The translations under genes and the position numbers were made by a program. DNA of 64,000 nucleotides, taken from assembly GCA_025359105.1 (NCBI GenBank), contig JANYHK010000099.1, forward strand, positions 1 through 64,000, written 5' to 3'. Origin of the DNA: Myxococcales bacterium. GTDB taxonomy: Bacteria; Myxococcota_A; Polyangia; Polyangiales; Polyangiaceae. Positions 39,118 to 47,326 of this stretch are shown one piece after another; the stretch's first letter is position 1; each line of letters begins with the position of its first letter. Below the pieces are notes generated by a model, which did not search any database, was not told the DNA's origin, and saw only the letters and a program-made list of their open reading frames with translations.

Positions 39118-40074
39118 TCAGGGTGCGGGAGCGCCGCGCTCGCTGCGCTCGTCCAGCTCGATCTTCCGCGTCGTCGGATCCCACAGGACGGTGATCGCCA
39201 GCCGAACGGCAATGGCGTTCTGCGATTGCGGGTAGAGCGGCTCGGCCACCGTCGACACGAACGAGAACGCCGGCTGCACGAGGGGCGTCATCAGCCGCAG
39301 GCTCGGCGAGATGGCGAAGAACGCGCGCGCGTTGTCCTGCGCCTGGCCCTCGATGAAGTAGAGCTCGAACGCCTCGAGCCCCAGACCGAAGAGATTGCCG
39401 ACCTTGTAGCCGACGTAGAGCGCCGTGATCGCCGAGAGCGAGCTCCGGGTCGCGCTGCCGCGGACGAACGACCAGTCGAGCCCCTCGCGGAACTGCACGA
39501 CGAAGCGCCCGTCGAGGAGGCGCACGTCGATGAAGGGGCGCGCGGTGAGGGCGTCGCGCTCGAAGAACTGGAAGTCCCAGGGTCTCACCGCGGCGCCCGC
39601 CGCCGCCACGCGCGCGGCGGGGCTCTCCTGGTCGAACCGGGCGACGGGGATCATGAGGCCGAGGCCACCGCCGAACGCGAGGCCCGTTCGCGTCGCCCAC
39701 ACCGTCCGCCCGTACGCCTCGAGGTTGCCGCCGACGAGCTTCGCCGCGCCGCCGCGCGCGGGATCGGCGCCGAGGGTGCTCTCGTAGGTCGTCCCGACGA
39801 ACCAGCGCCGGGCGCTCACCGGGACCTCGACGTTGAGGCGCTGGACGAACTCGGCCGCCCCCTTCGTCCACCCCGGGCCGGCCTCCGCCTTCGGGTAAAC
39901 GGCGCCGACCGTCGACTCGAAGGTCGCCTCGATGTCCCGGTGGGTCAGCTCCGGGAGGGTCGGCGGGCGCGGCGCTTCCGGGAGATCGTAGGGATCCTCG
40001 AAAGGGGTGGCGCCGTACGCGGGAGCCGCGACCACGAGCGAGGCCCATGCCGCCAGGACTGCGCGGAGGCGCAT
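39118..40074 (-). CDS. exported outer-membrane-like beta-barrel protein
   Basis: 318 residues from ATG 40074, with a Sec signal peptide (MRLRAVLAAWASLVVAAPAY, cleavage after GA). The mature protein is rich in alternating hydrophobic beta strands with aromatic girdles (NVEVPVSARRWFVGTTYEST; GGLGLMIPVARFDQ; VQPAFSFVSTVAEPLYPQ), like a small porin or sensor barrel. Not recognised as a named family. It is divergent from the double-receiver gene, with 57 bases between starts, and convergent with the HEAT gene at 39102. Confidence 0.72.
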   Translation of the reverse strand: MRLRAVLAAWASLVVAAPAYGATPFEDPYDLPEAPRPPTLPELTHRDIEATFESTVGAVYPKAEAGPGWTKGAAEFVQRLNVEVPVSARRWFVGTTYESTLGADPARGGAAKLVGGNLEAYGRTVWATRTGLAFGGGLGLMIPVARFDQESPAARVAAAGAAVRPWDFQFFERDALTARPFIDVRLLDGRFVVQFREGLDWSFVRGSATRSSLSAITALYVGYKVGNLFGLGLEAFELYFIEGQAQDNARAFFAISPSLRLMTPLVQPAFSFVSTVAEPLYPQSQNAIAVRLAITVLWDPTTRKIELDERSERGAPAP

Positions 40075-40131
40075 GGGGTGGACATACCCGAAATTGGCCC
40101 GCTTTTGTTGACCCGTGTTACCCGCAGAGAG

Positions 40132-43002
40132 GTGAACGGTAGCGAAGCCCTGAACCTCGAAGAAAGCGGGTTTTCCGCATCCTTGGCCGAGCGCGTCACC
40201 GTGCTGCGCCGCGCCATTCACGCGCTTCGCGAGACCGGCGGCGCGCCGGCGATGCGCGCGCGGGTCCAGCGGCGGCTCCACTCGCTGGGCGCCGCAGCCC
40301 GAACCGTGGGGTTCTTCCGGATGGCCATTCGCCTCTGCGACGCCCAGAGCGTGCTCGAGGCGACCTGTGACGTGACGGGCGCGGATCTGGCGGCCCTCGA
40401 CGGCCTGCTCGACGAGCTCCCCCTCCTCATGACCAAAGAGGACCTGCCCCCGCTGGGTCTGCCGCGGCTCGACGGCACCCAGCCGATCACCGTCTGCGTG
40501 CTCGGCGATGGCGCGCTGGAAGACCTCCTGCGCCCCTGCCAGGGGGCCGCGACCGGGTTCGCGTCAGCGCGCTTCGACGATCCGAGCGAGGTGTGGGCCA
40601 ACCTCCACCCGGTCGTGCCCGATGTCTTCGTCGTCGACGTCGACGTGCCCGGGGCGCGCGCGTTCGTCGCCGCGATCATCGACGATCTGCGCACCGAGCT
40701 CGTGCCCATCGTAGCGATCGGCCGCTTCGACACGCGCGACGAGGTCGCCCACTACGTGGCGCTCGGCGTCACGCGCACTTTCACGAAGCCGGCGCAAGGC
40801 GCGCCGCTGCGCGCCGCGTGCATCGACGCCGTCGAGCAGCGACGCGGGCACACGATCCGCGTGGAATTGAGCGGCTCAACGCTGCCCCCGCCGCCCGTTC
40901 GCCGCGCGCCCGAGCCCATCGCGACCGCCGTCCCCACGGGGCCGTCCGCGCCGTTGACGCTGCTGACCTCGTTCGTGGGCCGCCGCGTGGTCGTCGGCGA
41001 CGACGATCCGGTCGTCGTGTGGTTCCTTGCCGATCACTTCCGGAAGATGGGCTGCCACGTCGACGAGGCCTTGAGCGGCCAGGCGACCCTCGCGCGCGCT
41101 CTCGACGTCGAGCGCGAGGTGCCCGATCTGGTCTTTGCCGACCTCGCGATGCGCGACCTCGACGGCGACGCCCTCGTGCGCGCGCTGCGCGCGGATCCGG
41201 CGACGCGTGACGTGCCGGTCGTTCTGCAGTCGTGGAAACAGGAGCGCCTCGACGAAGCGCGCGCCGCCGGCGTCGACGCCGCCGTGCTCGGCAAGGGCGC
41301 GACGCCCGAAGAGCACGCGGCCAAGGCGGTCGAGATGCTCGGGCCGCACGCCCACCTCCGCCAGCGGCTCCGCGCCGGCGGCTCGCTGCACGGCACGCTC
41401 GACAAGGTCAGCGTCCTGCGCCTCTTGACCATCTCGCAGGAGACGCCCCGAACGCTGAAGATCACGGTGAAGGACGAGACGTTCGTCCACACGCTGACGG
41501 TCATGGCCGGCGCGCTACGCAAGGTCACGCGAACCGCGCCGGGCGGCCGCACGGTCGAAGGGGCCCGGGCGATCGCCACGGCGCTCGGCGTCGCGCGCGG
41601 CACGTTCACGATCGAAGCCGCGCCCGCGATCGACGCGGGCCCTTGCGGCATCGCCTTCGTCACCGACGCGGTGCGCGCCGGTCGCGCGCTGGCCGACGCG
41701 GTCCGCGGCGCCCACCTCGCGAACGTCGCCGAGATCCGCTTCGACGAGGACATCCACCACGCCGCGGCGCTCCTCGACGGGCCCGACGAGGAGCTCGCAA
41801 GGAGGCTGGCGGCCGGCGAATCGCCGCGCGCGCTGCTCCGCGACCGCGAGTGCGACGCGGGCCAGCTCGAGTCGGTGCTGGTCACGCTCTGCCGCCAGGG
41901 CTTCGTCACCGCGGTCCGCGAGGAGAGCCCGCTGCTCGCGGCTGGCCCTGCCCCCCGCCCTGTCCTGCTTGCGCCCGCGCCGGCGCCCGAGCCGACGCCG
42001 CCTCCGGCGCCGGTGCTCGAGACGACGCTGCCGCTCCTGCTCCAGCGCCAGCGCGCGATCCTGCTCGCGCCGGCCCCGATCGTCGTCGACATCCCCCTCC
42101 CCGCGCCCGTTCCGATGCGGGCGCCGGCACCGCCGCCGGTTCCCGTGCGCATGCACGTCCCCATCGCCGCCCCGATGCCGGCCCCCCCGCCCATCGCCGC
42201 GCCGCCGGCGCCCGAGCAGCTCCCCGAAGTCACCGACGTCGACCAGACCCGGTACGCGGCGCTGCCCGAGCCATCCATCTCGGTCCCCATCACCTTCGAA
42301 GATCCCCAGTATTCCCGGCCGATCGCCCGCCTCGAGGCGCCGCCGCCCGCGCTGTCGCCCGCTCCGCCGTCTGCGCTGTCGCCCGCTCCGCCGCCCGCCC
42401 CGCAGGCGTCGCTCTCCGCCCCGATCGCGCCCCGTGTGCCCTTCACGCTCTCGCCGCCGCCGGGCTTCGCCGGCCCGACGATGCTCTCGTTGCCGCTGGC
42501 GTTCCAGGAGCGCGCGCCGCGGACGCACGAGGCGTTCGACGTCCCTCTCCCGTTCGTCCACCACCATCACCGCGACGGCGACTCCCCGCCGCCGCCCACG
42601 AGCGTCACCGCGCCGCCGCCAGGCCCTGGGCGCCGTCGCTGGCAGCGCGCGGCGATCGTGAGCGCGGTCGCCGGCGTGGCGGTCTTCGCAGGCGCCGCCG
42701 TGCGCTGGACCGCGGCCGCGATCCCCCACCGCAGCGCCGCCTCCGAGGCGAAGGCCGTCCGGCCCGCGACGTTGCCGCCCCAGGGCCTCCTCGAGGTGTC
42801 CGCCGCCGACGGGATGGCCATCCAGGTCGACGGCACCCCGCGCGGCGTGGGCCCGAAGCTCAGCGTGACCCTCTCGGAGGGCATGCACGAAGTCCGAACG
42901 GACGGCCCCAACGCCAAGACCCGTCTCGTCGAGATCGCGCGCGGCAAGGTCACCCACGTGGACCTCGCCTGGAAGCCCGCGCCCGTCCCGCCGACGCGCT
43001 GA
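40132..43002 (+). CDS. double receiver-PATAN-PEGA fusion protein
   Basis: 956 residues. GTG 40132 is chosen because coding character starts there, although two TTGs upstream are possible. The helical N-terminus is followed by a degenerate receiver at about 117-245 (VFVVDVDVPGARAF, then TFTKPA). A second receiver spans 283-400 with the acidic pocket GDDDP and the phospho-acceptor Asp in FADLAMRDLDG. A PATAN/DUF4388-like domain follows at 410-500. A long Pro/Ala linker leads to one membrane helix (IVSAVAGVAVFAGAAV) and a C-terminal PEGA domain (GLLEVSAADGMAIQVDGTPR). It likely transmits a phosphorylation signal across or at the membrane. Confidence 0.82.
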   Translation: MNGSEALNLEESGFSASLAERVTVLRRAIHALRETGGAPAMRARVQRRLHSLGAAARTVGFFRMAIRLCDAQSVLEATCDVTGADLAALDGLLDELPLLMTKEDLPPLGLPRLDGTQPITVCVLGDGALEDLLRPCQGAATGFASARFDDPSEVWANLHPVVPDVFVVDVDVPGARAFVAAIIDDLRTELVPIVAIGRFDTRDEVAHYVALGVTRTFTKPAQGAPLRAACIDAVEQRRGHTIRVELSGSTLPPPPVRRAPEPIATAVPTGPSAPLTLLTSFVGRRVVVGDDDPVVVWFLADHFRKMGCHVDEALSGQATLARALDVEREVPDLVFADLAMRDLDGDALVRALRADPATRDVPVVLQSWKQERLDEARAAGVDAAVLGKGATPEEHAAKAVEMLGPHAHLRQRLRAGGSLHGTLDKVSVLRLLTISQETPRTLKITVKDETFVHTLTVMAGALRKVTRTAPGGRTVEGARAIATALGVARGTFTIEAAPAIDAGPCGIAFVTDAVRAGRALADAVRGAHLANVAEIRFDEDIHHAAALLDGPDEELARRLAAGESPRALLRDRECDAGQLESVLVTLCRQGFVTAVREESPLLAAGPAPRPVLLAPAPAPEPTPPPAPVLETTLPLLLQRQRAILLAPAPIVVDIPLPAPVPMRAPAPPPVPVRMHVPIAAPMPAPPPIAAPPAPEQLPEVTDVDQTRYAALPEPSISVPITFEDPQYSRPIARLEAPPPALSPAPPSALSPAPPPAPQASLSAPIAPRVPFTLSPPPGFAGPTMLSLPLAFQERAPRTHEAFDVPLPFVHHHHRDGDSPPPPTSVTAPPPGPGRRRWQRAAIVSAVAGVAVFAGAAVRWTAAAIPHRSAASEAKAVRPATLPPQGLLEVSAADGMAIQVDGTPRGVGPKLSVTLSEGMHEVRTDGPNAKTRLVEIARGKVTHVDLAWKPAPVPPTR

Positions 43003-43056
43003 TCGCCTCGTTTCCGCCTCCCCACGAGCGCGCGCCCGCATGGTAGCGTTCGAATC

Positions 43057-44514
43057 ATGAGCGACGCTGGAGAATGGCTGCTGGTCGGTCTGGACGAGAA
43101 GATTGCGCGCCGCCAGGGCGTGCCCGCCAAGATCCCCGTTCCCAAGCCCGAGTTCGAGGGGATGGCCGAGAAGGGTCTCCAGCCCGAGCTGCTCAAGAAG
43201 TGGATCACGGGGTTCCTCGCCATCGCGCCGCCGCAGTGGCGCGCCGAGAACGCCGATCTCGCGAAGAGCTTCGATCGCTACCTGAGCAAGGTGGACCTCT
43301 GGGCCAAGGCGCAGGGCGCGTTCGCGAAGGAGGACTTCAAGACCGCGATCTCGACCTTGAAGCTCATCACCAACCTCGACCCCGACGACCACGCCGCGAA
43401 GATGAACCTCGGCTCGACGCTCGCGTCGACGGGCGACAACGTCGGCGCGCTGAAGCTCCTCGAGGCGATCCGCCCGACGTTCGAGGGCGAGGCCGACTAC
43501 CACTCGACGCTCGGCCAGCTCCACGCCGCGACGGGCAACCGCGACGCCGCCGTCGACGAGCTCGTGCTCTCGCTCGAGGCGAAGCCCGACCACCAAGCGT
43601 CGATGGATATGCTGAAGCAGCTCGGCGTCCTCATCGCGATCTACGAGAACCCGAAGGACGCGTCGTCCCTGACCTACGTTCGCGCCGACTCCCTCGTCGA
43701 GTACCTGGCGAGCGTGTGGGATCAGGAGAAGCGCGAGCCCAAGTACTTCCTGGACCAGGCCGCCTACCACGCGAGCGAGGGGCGCCACGACGTCGCGCTC
43801 GCCGCGTCGGAGCGCGCCCGGGCCGCGAGCGACGCGCCGCACGAGCAGGCCGAAGCCGCCAAGGTGCAGGCCCTCCGCGCGCTCGGCCGCGGCGACGACG
43901 CCCTGGCCGAAGCCAGGGGCTTCGTGGAGCGGCACCCGACGTCGTGCGTCGCGCACGTGGAGCTCGCGCAGGTGCTGCGTGAAAAGGGCGACGAGCCCGG
44001 CGCAAAGGCGGCGATCGACAAGGCCCTCGAGCTCGATCCGAGCAACCTCATGGCCCTCGACCTCGCGTTCTGGCCTACGGGCAAGGACCGCGAGGACATC
44101 GCGGAGGTCCAGAAATGCATCCCAGCGCTCTTCGCGTTCGCGAACGCGCACGGCGAGGACGCCGGTCCGTGGCGCTCGTTGGCGCGCGCGAAGCTCGCGG
44201 TGACTTCGCTCGACGAGGCCTTCGAGCTCTACCGGATGGCGCTCGTCCTCACGCCCGAGGACGACGATCTGCGCGCCGAGTTTTGGACCGAGCTCGGCCG
44301 TCAGACGAAGTACGACGAGATCCTGGCCGACGCCGCCAAGGTCCCGGACATGCCCCGCCGCGACTGGAAGCTGCGCTGGAACGAGGCCGAGGCGCTCGCC
44401 CGCGGCGGCAAGAAGATGGAGGCACGCGCCGCCTTCTCGCAAATCCAGCAGGATCCGACCCTGCACGTGGACGTCCGAAAACGGGCAAAGCGGGCCGCCG
44501 CCGCGGTCAACTGA
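43057..44514 (+). CDS. tetratricopeptide-repeat protein
   Basis: 485 residues, soluble. Degenerate TPR units follow a helical N-terminus: AQGAFAKEDFKTAISTLKLI, AEGRAYHS-like helices, AKVQALRALGRGDDALAEAR, HVELAQVLREKGDEPGAKAA and AEALARGGKKMEARAAFSQI. TPR proteins serve as protein-docking scaffolds; the partner is unknown. The start ATG 43057 has no strong Shine-Dalgarno. A perfect 13-base hairpin follows 36 bases after the stop. Confidence 0.85.
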   Translation: MSDAGEWLLVGLDEKIARRQGVPAKIPVPKPEFEGMAEKGLQPELLKKWITGFLAIAPPQWRAENADLAKSFDRYLSKVDLWAKAQGAFAKEDFKTAISTLKLITNLDPDDHAAKMNLGSTLASTGDNVGALKLLEAIRPTFEGEADYHSTLGQLHAATGNRDAAVDELVLSLEAKPDHQASMDMLKQLGVLIAIYENPKDASSLTYVRADSLVEYLASVWDQEKREPKYFLDQAAYHASEGRHDVALAASERARAASDAPHEQAEAAKVQALRALGRGDDALAEARGFVERHPTSCVAHVELAQVLREKGDEPGAKAAIDKALELDPSNLMALDLAFWPTGKDREDIAEVQKCIPALFAFANAHGEDAGPWRSLARAKLAVTSLDEAFELYRMALVLTPEDDDLRAEFWTELGRQTKYDEILADAAKVPDMPRRDWKLRWNEAEALARGGKKMEARAAFSQIQQDPTLHVDVRKRAKRAAAAVN

Positions 44515-44550
44515 CCGAAGCGCGAAATACCACGTAAGTATTTGTGGTTA

Positions 44551-44588
44551 CGCGGGTAGCGGGCTCCCCTGGGATCCCGCTACCCGCG
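44551..44588 (+). terminator. perfect 13-base-pair hairpin, likely terminator
   Basis: The arms cgcgggtagcggg (44551-44563) and cccgctacccgcg (44576-44588) pair completely around a 12-base loop. It lies between the TPR gene and the next operon. There is no T-run, so it is a Rho-type terminator, an RNA-stabilising stem or a leader structure for the downstream operon. Confidence 0.6.
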
Positions 44589-44666
44589 GCCGTCCAGACC
44601 GGTATTCTCCAAAGGCGGGGACCGTTGGGGGGAAGTCCTAGCAAGTGGGAGTATGAAAGAAGAGGA

Positions 44667-46373
44667 ATGTCGCGCGCTCTCTCCCTCTCCTCGTGCGAGT
44701 CCTTCAGCCCCGCGCTGCTGCGCTCTGAGCCTGCCGCGCTCGCTGCTTGGATACGCTTCAAGCTGGCCAAGTGGCTCATCTCCGCCCCGCTGAAGAAGTC
44801 GGGCTGGGTCTACGGCGAATCCGGCTCCCCGGCGGCCCATGGCTCGGTTCACGTGGGTGGGGGCGACGGCGGCAAGATCCACCTGCACCGTGAGGACCAG
44901 AAGATCGAGCTCGTCTACCATTTCCCCGGCAACGGGTTCGAGCTCGGGATGGCCATCCCCCACACGATGATGCAGCAGCTGCCGTGCCCGAAGGGCTCCA
45001 CCCAGCTCTGGCTCAACGAGGGGGAGGACGTGACGGGCGACGGGCACCAGGAGAAGCTCGACCCCCTCGGCATCACCCGATGCTGCGTGCTCCTCGATTT
45101 CACGCGGATGCTCGACGCGAACGTCAACCAGCGCGCGTCCGGCACGGCCGGCTGTGCGGTCCTCTTCGGCGTGCGGCCGGGGCTGGCGGCCGACCTCTCG
45201 CGCCTCGCGATGTACTCGCGCCGCCTGTCGAACATCGTCGCGAGCCCGATCTCGCGCAGCGTCACGTACGTCCCCGGCCTGCGCTCGGAGTGGACCCCGA
45301 TGAACCGCGCCATCGACGGCGGCGGCATCGACACGCGCGCCATCAAGGAGGACGTCGAGCTCATCTTCAGCCAGTACGGCTTCCGCTCCGTCATCTTCTT
45401 CGCCAACGTGCAGGGCACGGCGCACTCCCGCTCGGTCGCGTACGTGGGTCGCATCTCCAACCCGGTCGAAGACGATCGCGGCGCCCTCCCCGATCCCCAG
45501 CAGGTCAAGAATCTCCTCAAGTTCGGCCTCGAGCAGGTCGGCAAGAGCAAAAAAGAGATCGAGCAGAACCTCGCCGGCAAGGCCGAGGAGTTCCTCGACG
45601 GCAAGATCAAGAACGAGAACCTCAAGAAGGTCGTCGATTTCGGGCTGGAGCACGTCGGAAGCAACAAGAAGGAGATGGGGAAGGACCTCATCAACCAGGT
45701 CGCCGGCAGCTACAAAGACAAGATCGACGGCATGGTCAGCAATCCCATCGCCAAGAAGATCGTCGACTTCGGGATCGACCACGCCGGCGAGAACCTGAAC
45801 GAGCTGAAGACCTCCGCGGTCGAGGCGGTGCTCGTCGCGAACAAGGACTTGATCAGGAACGCGAACTTCCCCTCCGTGGCCGTCGCCGCCATCGCGATCG
45901 CCGGGAACAAGCAGGTGCGCAGTCTGGCCGGCCAGGCGATCCAGCTGCCCGACATCGCTCGCACCATCTTCGACGAAGCCGGCAACCGCCTCGGGCTGCC
46001 CACCAACGCGACGAGCTTCCTCAAGGACAACGCCGCGGCCGTCATGCGCGGGGATTGGGAGACGATCGCGATTGGCGCGGTGTCCAACAAGCTCGGCGGC
46101 GGCACGCTCGGCAACCAGGCCGCGGCGATCGCGCTCGAGAAGATCACCGGCCAACCGGTCACGAGCGCGTCGCTCCAGCAGCTCGGAGCGCAGGGGCTCA
46201 TCAGGCTGCTCGACAAGTCCCCGGTCGTGGCGAGCGGCAAGGCGGGCGAGGCCGCGGTCACCGCGGCGTCGGCGTCCGGTGTCACCGTCGCGACCGCCGC
46301 GGGGTCGCAACAGGTCTCCCACGAAGAGTTCGGAGGGGCGTACGATACGGTTGCATCGCCTGGGCTCGAGTGA
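44667..46373 (+). CDS. unknown protein with three 40-residue repeats, first gene of the second spike operon
   Basis: 568 residues from ATG 44667, which has AAGAGGA close upstream; an open frame reaches back to GTG 44544, but only across the hairpin. The N-terminal 270 residues form an unrecognised domain (SGWVYGESGSPAAHGSVHVG; CCVLLDFTRMLDANVNQR). From about residue 280 there are three units sharing (K)K-V-V-D-F-G-L-E-H-V-G followed by charged helices. A Gly/Ala-rich C-terminus follows. The stop overlaps the next start as TGATG. It may be an effector or loading protein for the VgrGs; inference. Confidence 0.7.
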   Translation: MSRALSLSSCESFSPALLRSEPAALAAWIRFKLAKWLISAPLKKSGWVYGESGSPAAHGSVHVGGGDGGKIHLHREDQKIELVYHFPGNGFELGMAIPHTMMQQLPCPKGSTQLWLNEGEDVTGDGHQEKLDPLGITRCCVLLDFTRMLDANVNQRASGTAGCAVLFGVRPGLAADLSRLAMYSRRLSNIVASPISRSVTYVPGLRSEWTPMNRAIDGGGIDTRAIKEDVELIFSQYGFRSVIFFANVQGTAHSRSVAYVGRISNPVEDDRGALPDPQQVKNLLKFGLEQVGKSKKEIEQNLAGKAEEFLDGKIKNENLKKVVDFGLEHVGSNKKEMGKDLINQVAGSYKDKIDGMVSNPIAKKIVDFGIDHAGENLNELKTSAVEAVLVANKDLIRNANFPSVAVAAIAIAGNKQVRSLAGQAIQLPDIARTIFDEAGNRLGLPTNATSFLKDNAAAVMRGDWETIAIGAVSNKLGGGTLGNQAAAIALEKITGQPVTSASLQQLGAQGLIRLLDKSPVVASGKAGEAAVTAASASGVTVATAAGSQQVSHEEFGGAYDTVASPGLE

Positions 46374-47326
46374 TGCCCAGCGTTCACCCACCCTCCATGA
46401 CGACGACGACCGACATCGCTGGGAAGCTCGCCGCCGCCAAGGCCGGCTCGACGGTGGTGCTGCCCGCGGGCCGCCACGTCATCAAGAAGCCGCTCGTGCT
46501 CACCCGGTCGGTCCGTGTGCGCGGCGCGGACGACGGGAGCACCGTGCTCGACGGCGAGGGCGCGAGCACGCTCTTCATGCTCCTCGGCAACGGAAACACC
46601 TTCACGTTCGAGACCCTGACGCTGCAGGCCGGCGCTGGACGCCAGGGCGGCGCCATCTCGGCCCCCAACCGCAACTCCGTGTCGTTCGAGGGTTGCCGCT
46701 TCGCCGACAACAAGAGCGAGGTCGGCGGCGGCGCCGCGGTGCTCTACCACGCGCGCGGCGTGTTCCGGCGGTGCGTCTTCGAGCGCAATGGGTCCATGTG
46801 CGGCGGCGCGCTCGGCGTCGGCAAGGACTGCGATCTCACGCTCGATCGATGCGTCTTCGTGGGGAACACCGCCGAGGCGGGCGGCGCGATCTTCATCGAC
46901 GACACCGCCGCGCTCGAGATCCGGAGCTGCACCTTCGTCCGTAACGTCGCGACCCGCCCGGAGTGCGGCAACGCCCTCTACGTCTTCGGCACGAGCGACG
47001 TGGGACCGAGCGCGTTCATCGCCAACGCCTTGTTCGCCGAGGACAGCGCCATCTCGGGCGATGCCGGCGGCGGGATGGTCTTTCTGACCCACTCGGTGGT
47101 CCCGCGCGATCTCTTTCCGCGCAAGGGCTTCAAGGACGTCGGGAAGAACACGCCGGGGCCCGTCGAGATGGTCGACCTCGGCGGAGGGGCGTGGGCGCTC
47201 TCCAAGACGAGCCCCGCCGCTGGAACGGCGGATCCCGGCCGGATCGAACCTGGCGCGGTCGACATCTGTGGTTCACCGTTGATCAAGGCGGGGCTCGCAA
47301 GCCCGGGAGCTTTGGCGAGTGTCTAG
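46373..47326 (+). CDS. right-handed beta-helix protein of the spike operon
   Basis: 317 residues. The sequence begins with a pectate-lyase-like opening (IAGKLAAAKAGSTVVLPAGR; VRGADDGSTVLDGEG) and continues with coils (FEGCRFADNKSEVGGGAAVL; VFVGNTAEAGGAIFIDDTAA; CTFVRNVATRPECG). No lyase active site is evident, so binding rather than catalysis is likely. ATG 46373 shares a base with the previous stop; ATG 46397 is an alternative. The end overlaps the next vgrG by 8 bases. Confidence 0.8.
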   Translation: MPSVHPPSMTTTTDIAGKLAAAKAGSTVVLPAGRHVIKKPLVLTRSVRVRGADDGSTVLDGEGASTLFMLLGNGNTFTFETLTLQAGAGRQGGAISAPNRNSVSFEGCRFADNKSEVGGGAAVLYHARGVFRRCVFERNGSMCGGALGVGKDCDLTLDRCVFVGNTAEAGGAIFIDDTAALEIRSCTFVRNVATRPECGNALYVFGTSDVGPSAFIANALFAEDSAISGDAGGGMVFLTHSVVPRDLFPRKGFKDVGKNTPGPVEMVDLGGGAWALSKTSPAAGTADPGRIEPGAVDICGSPLIKAGLASPGALASV

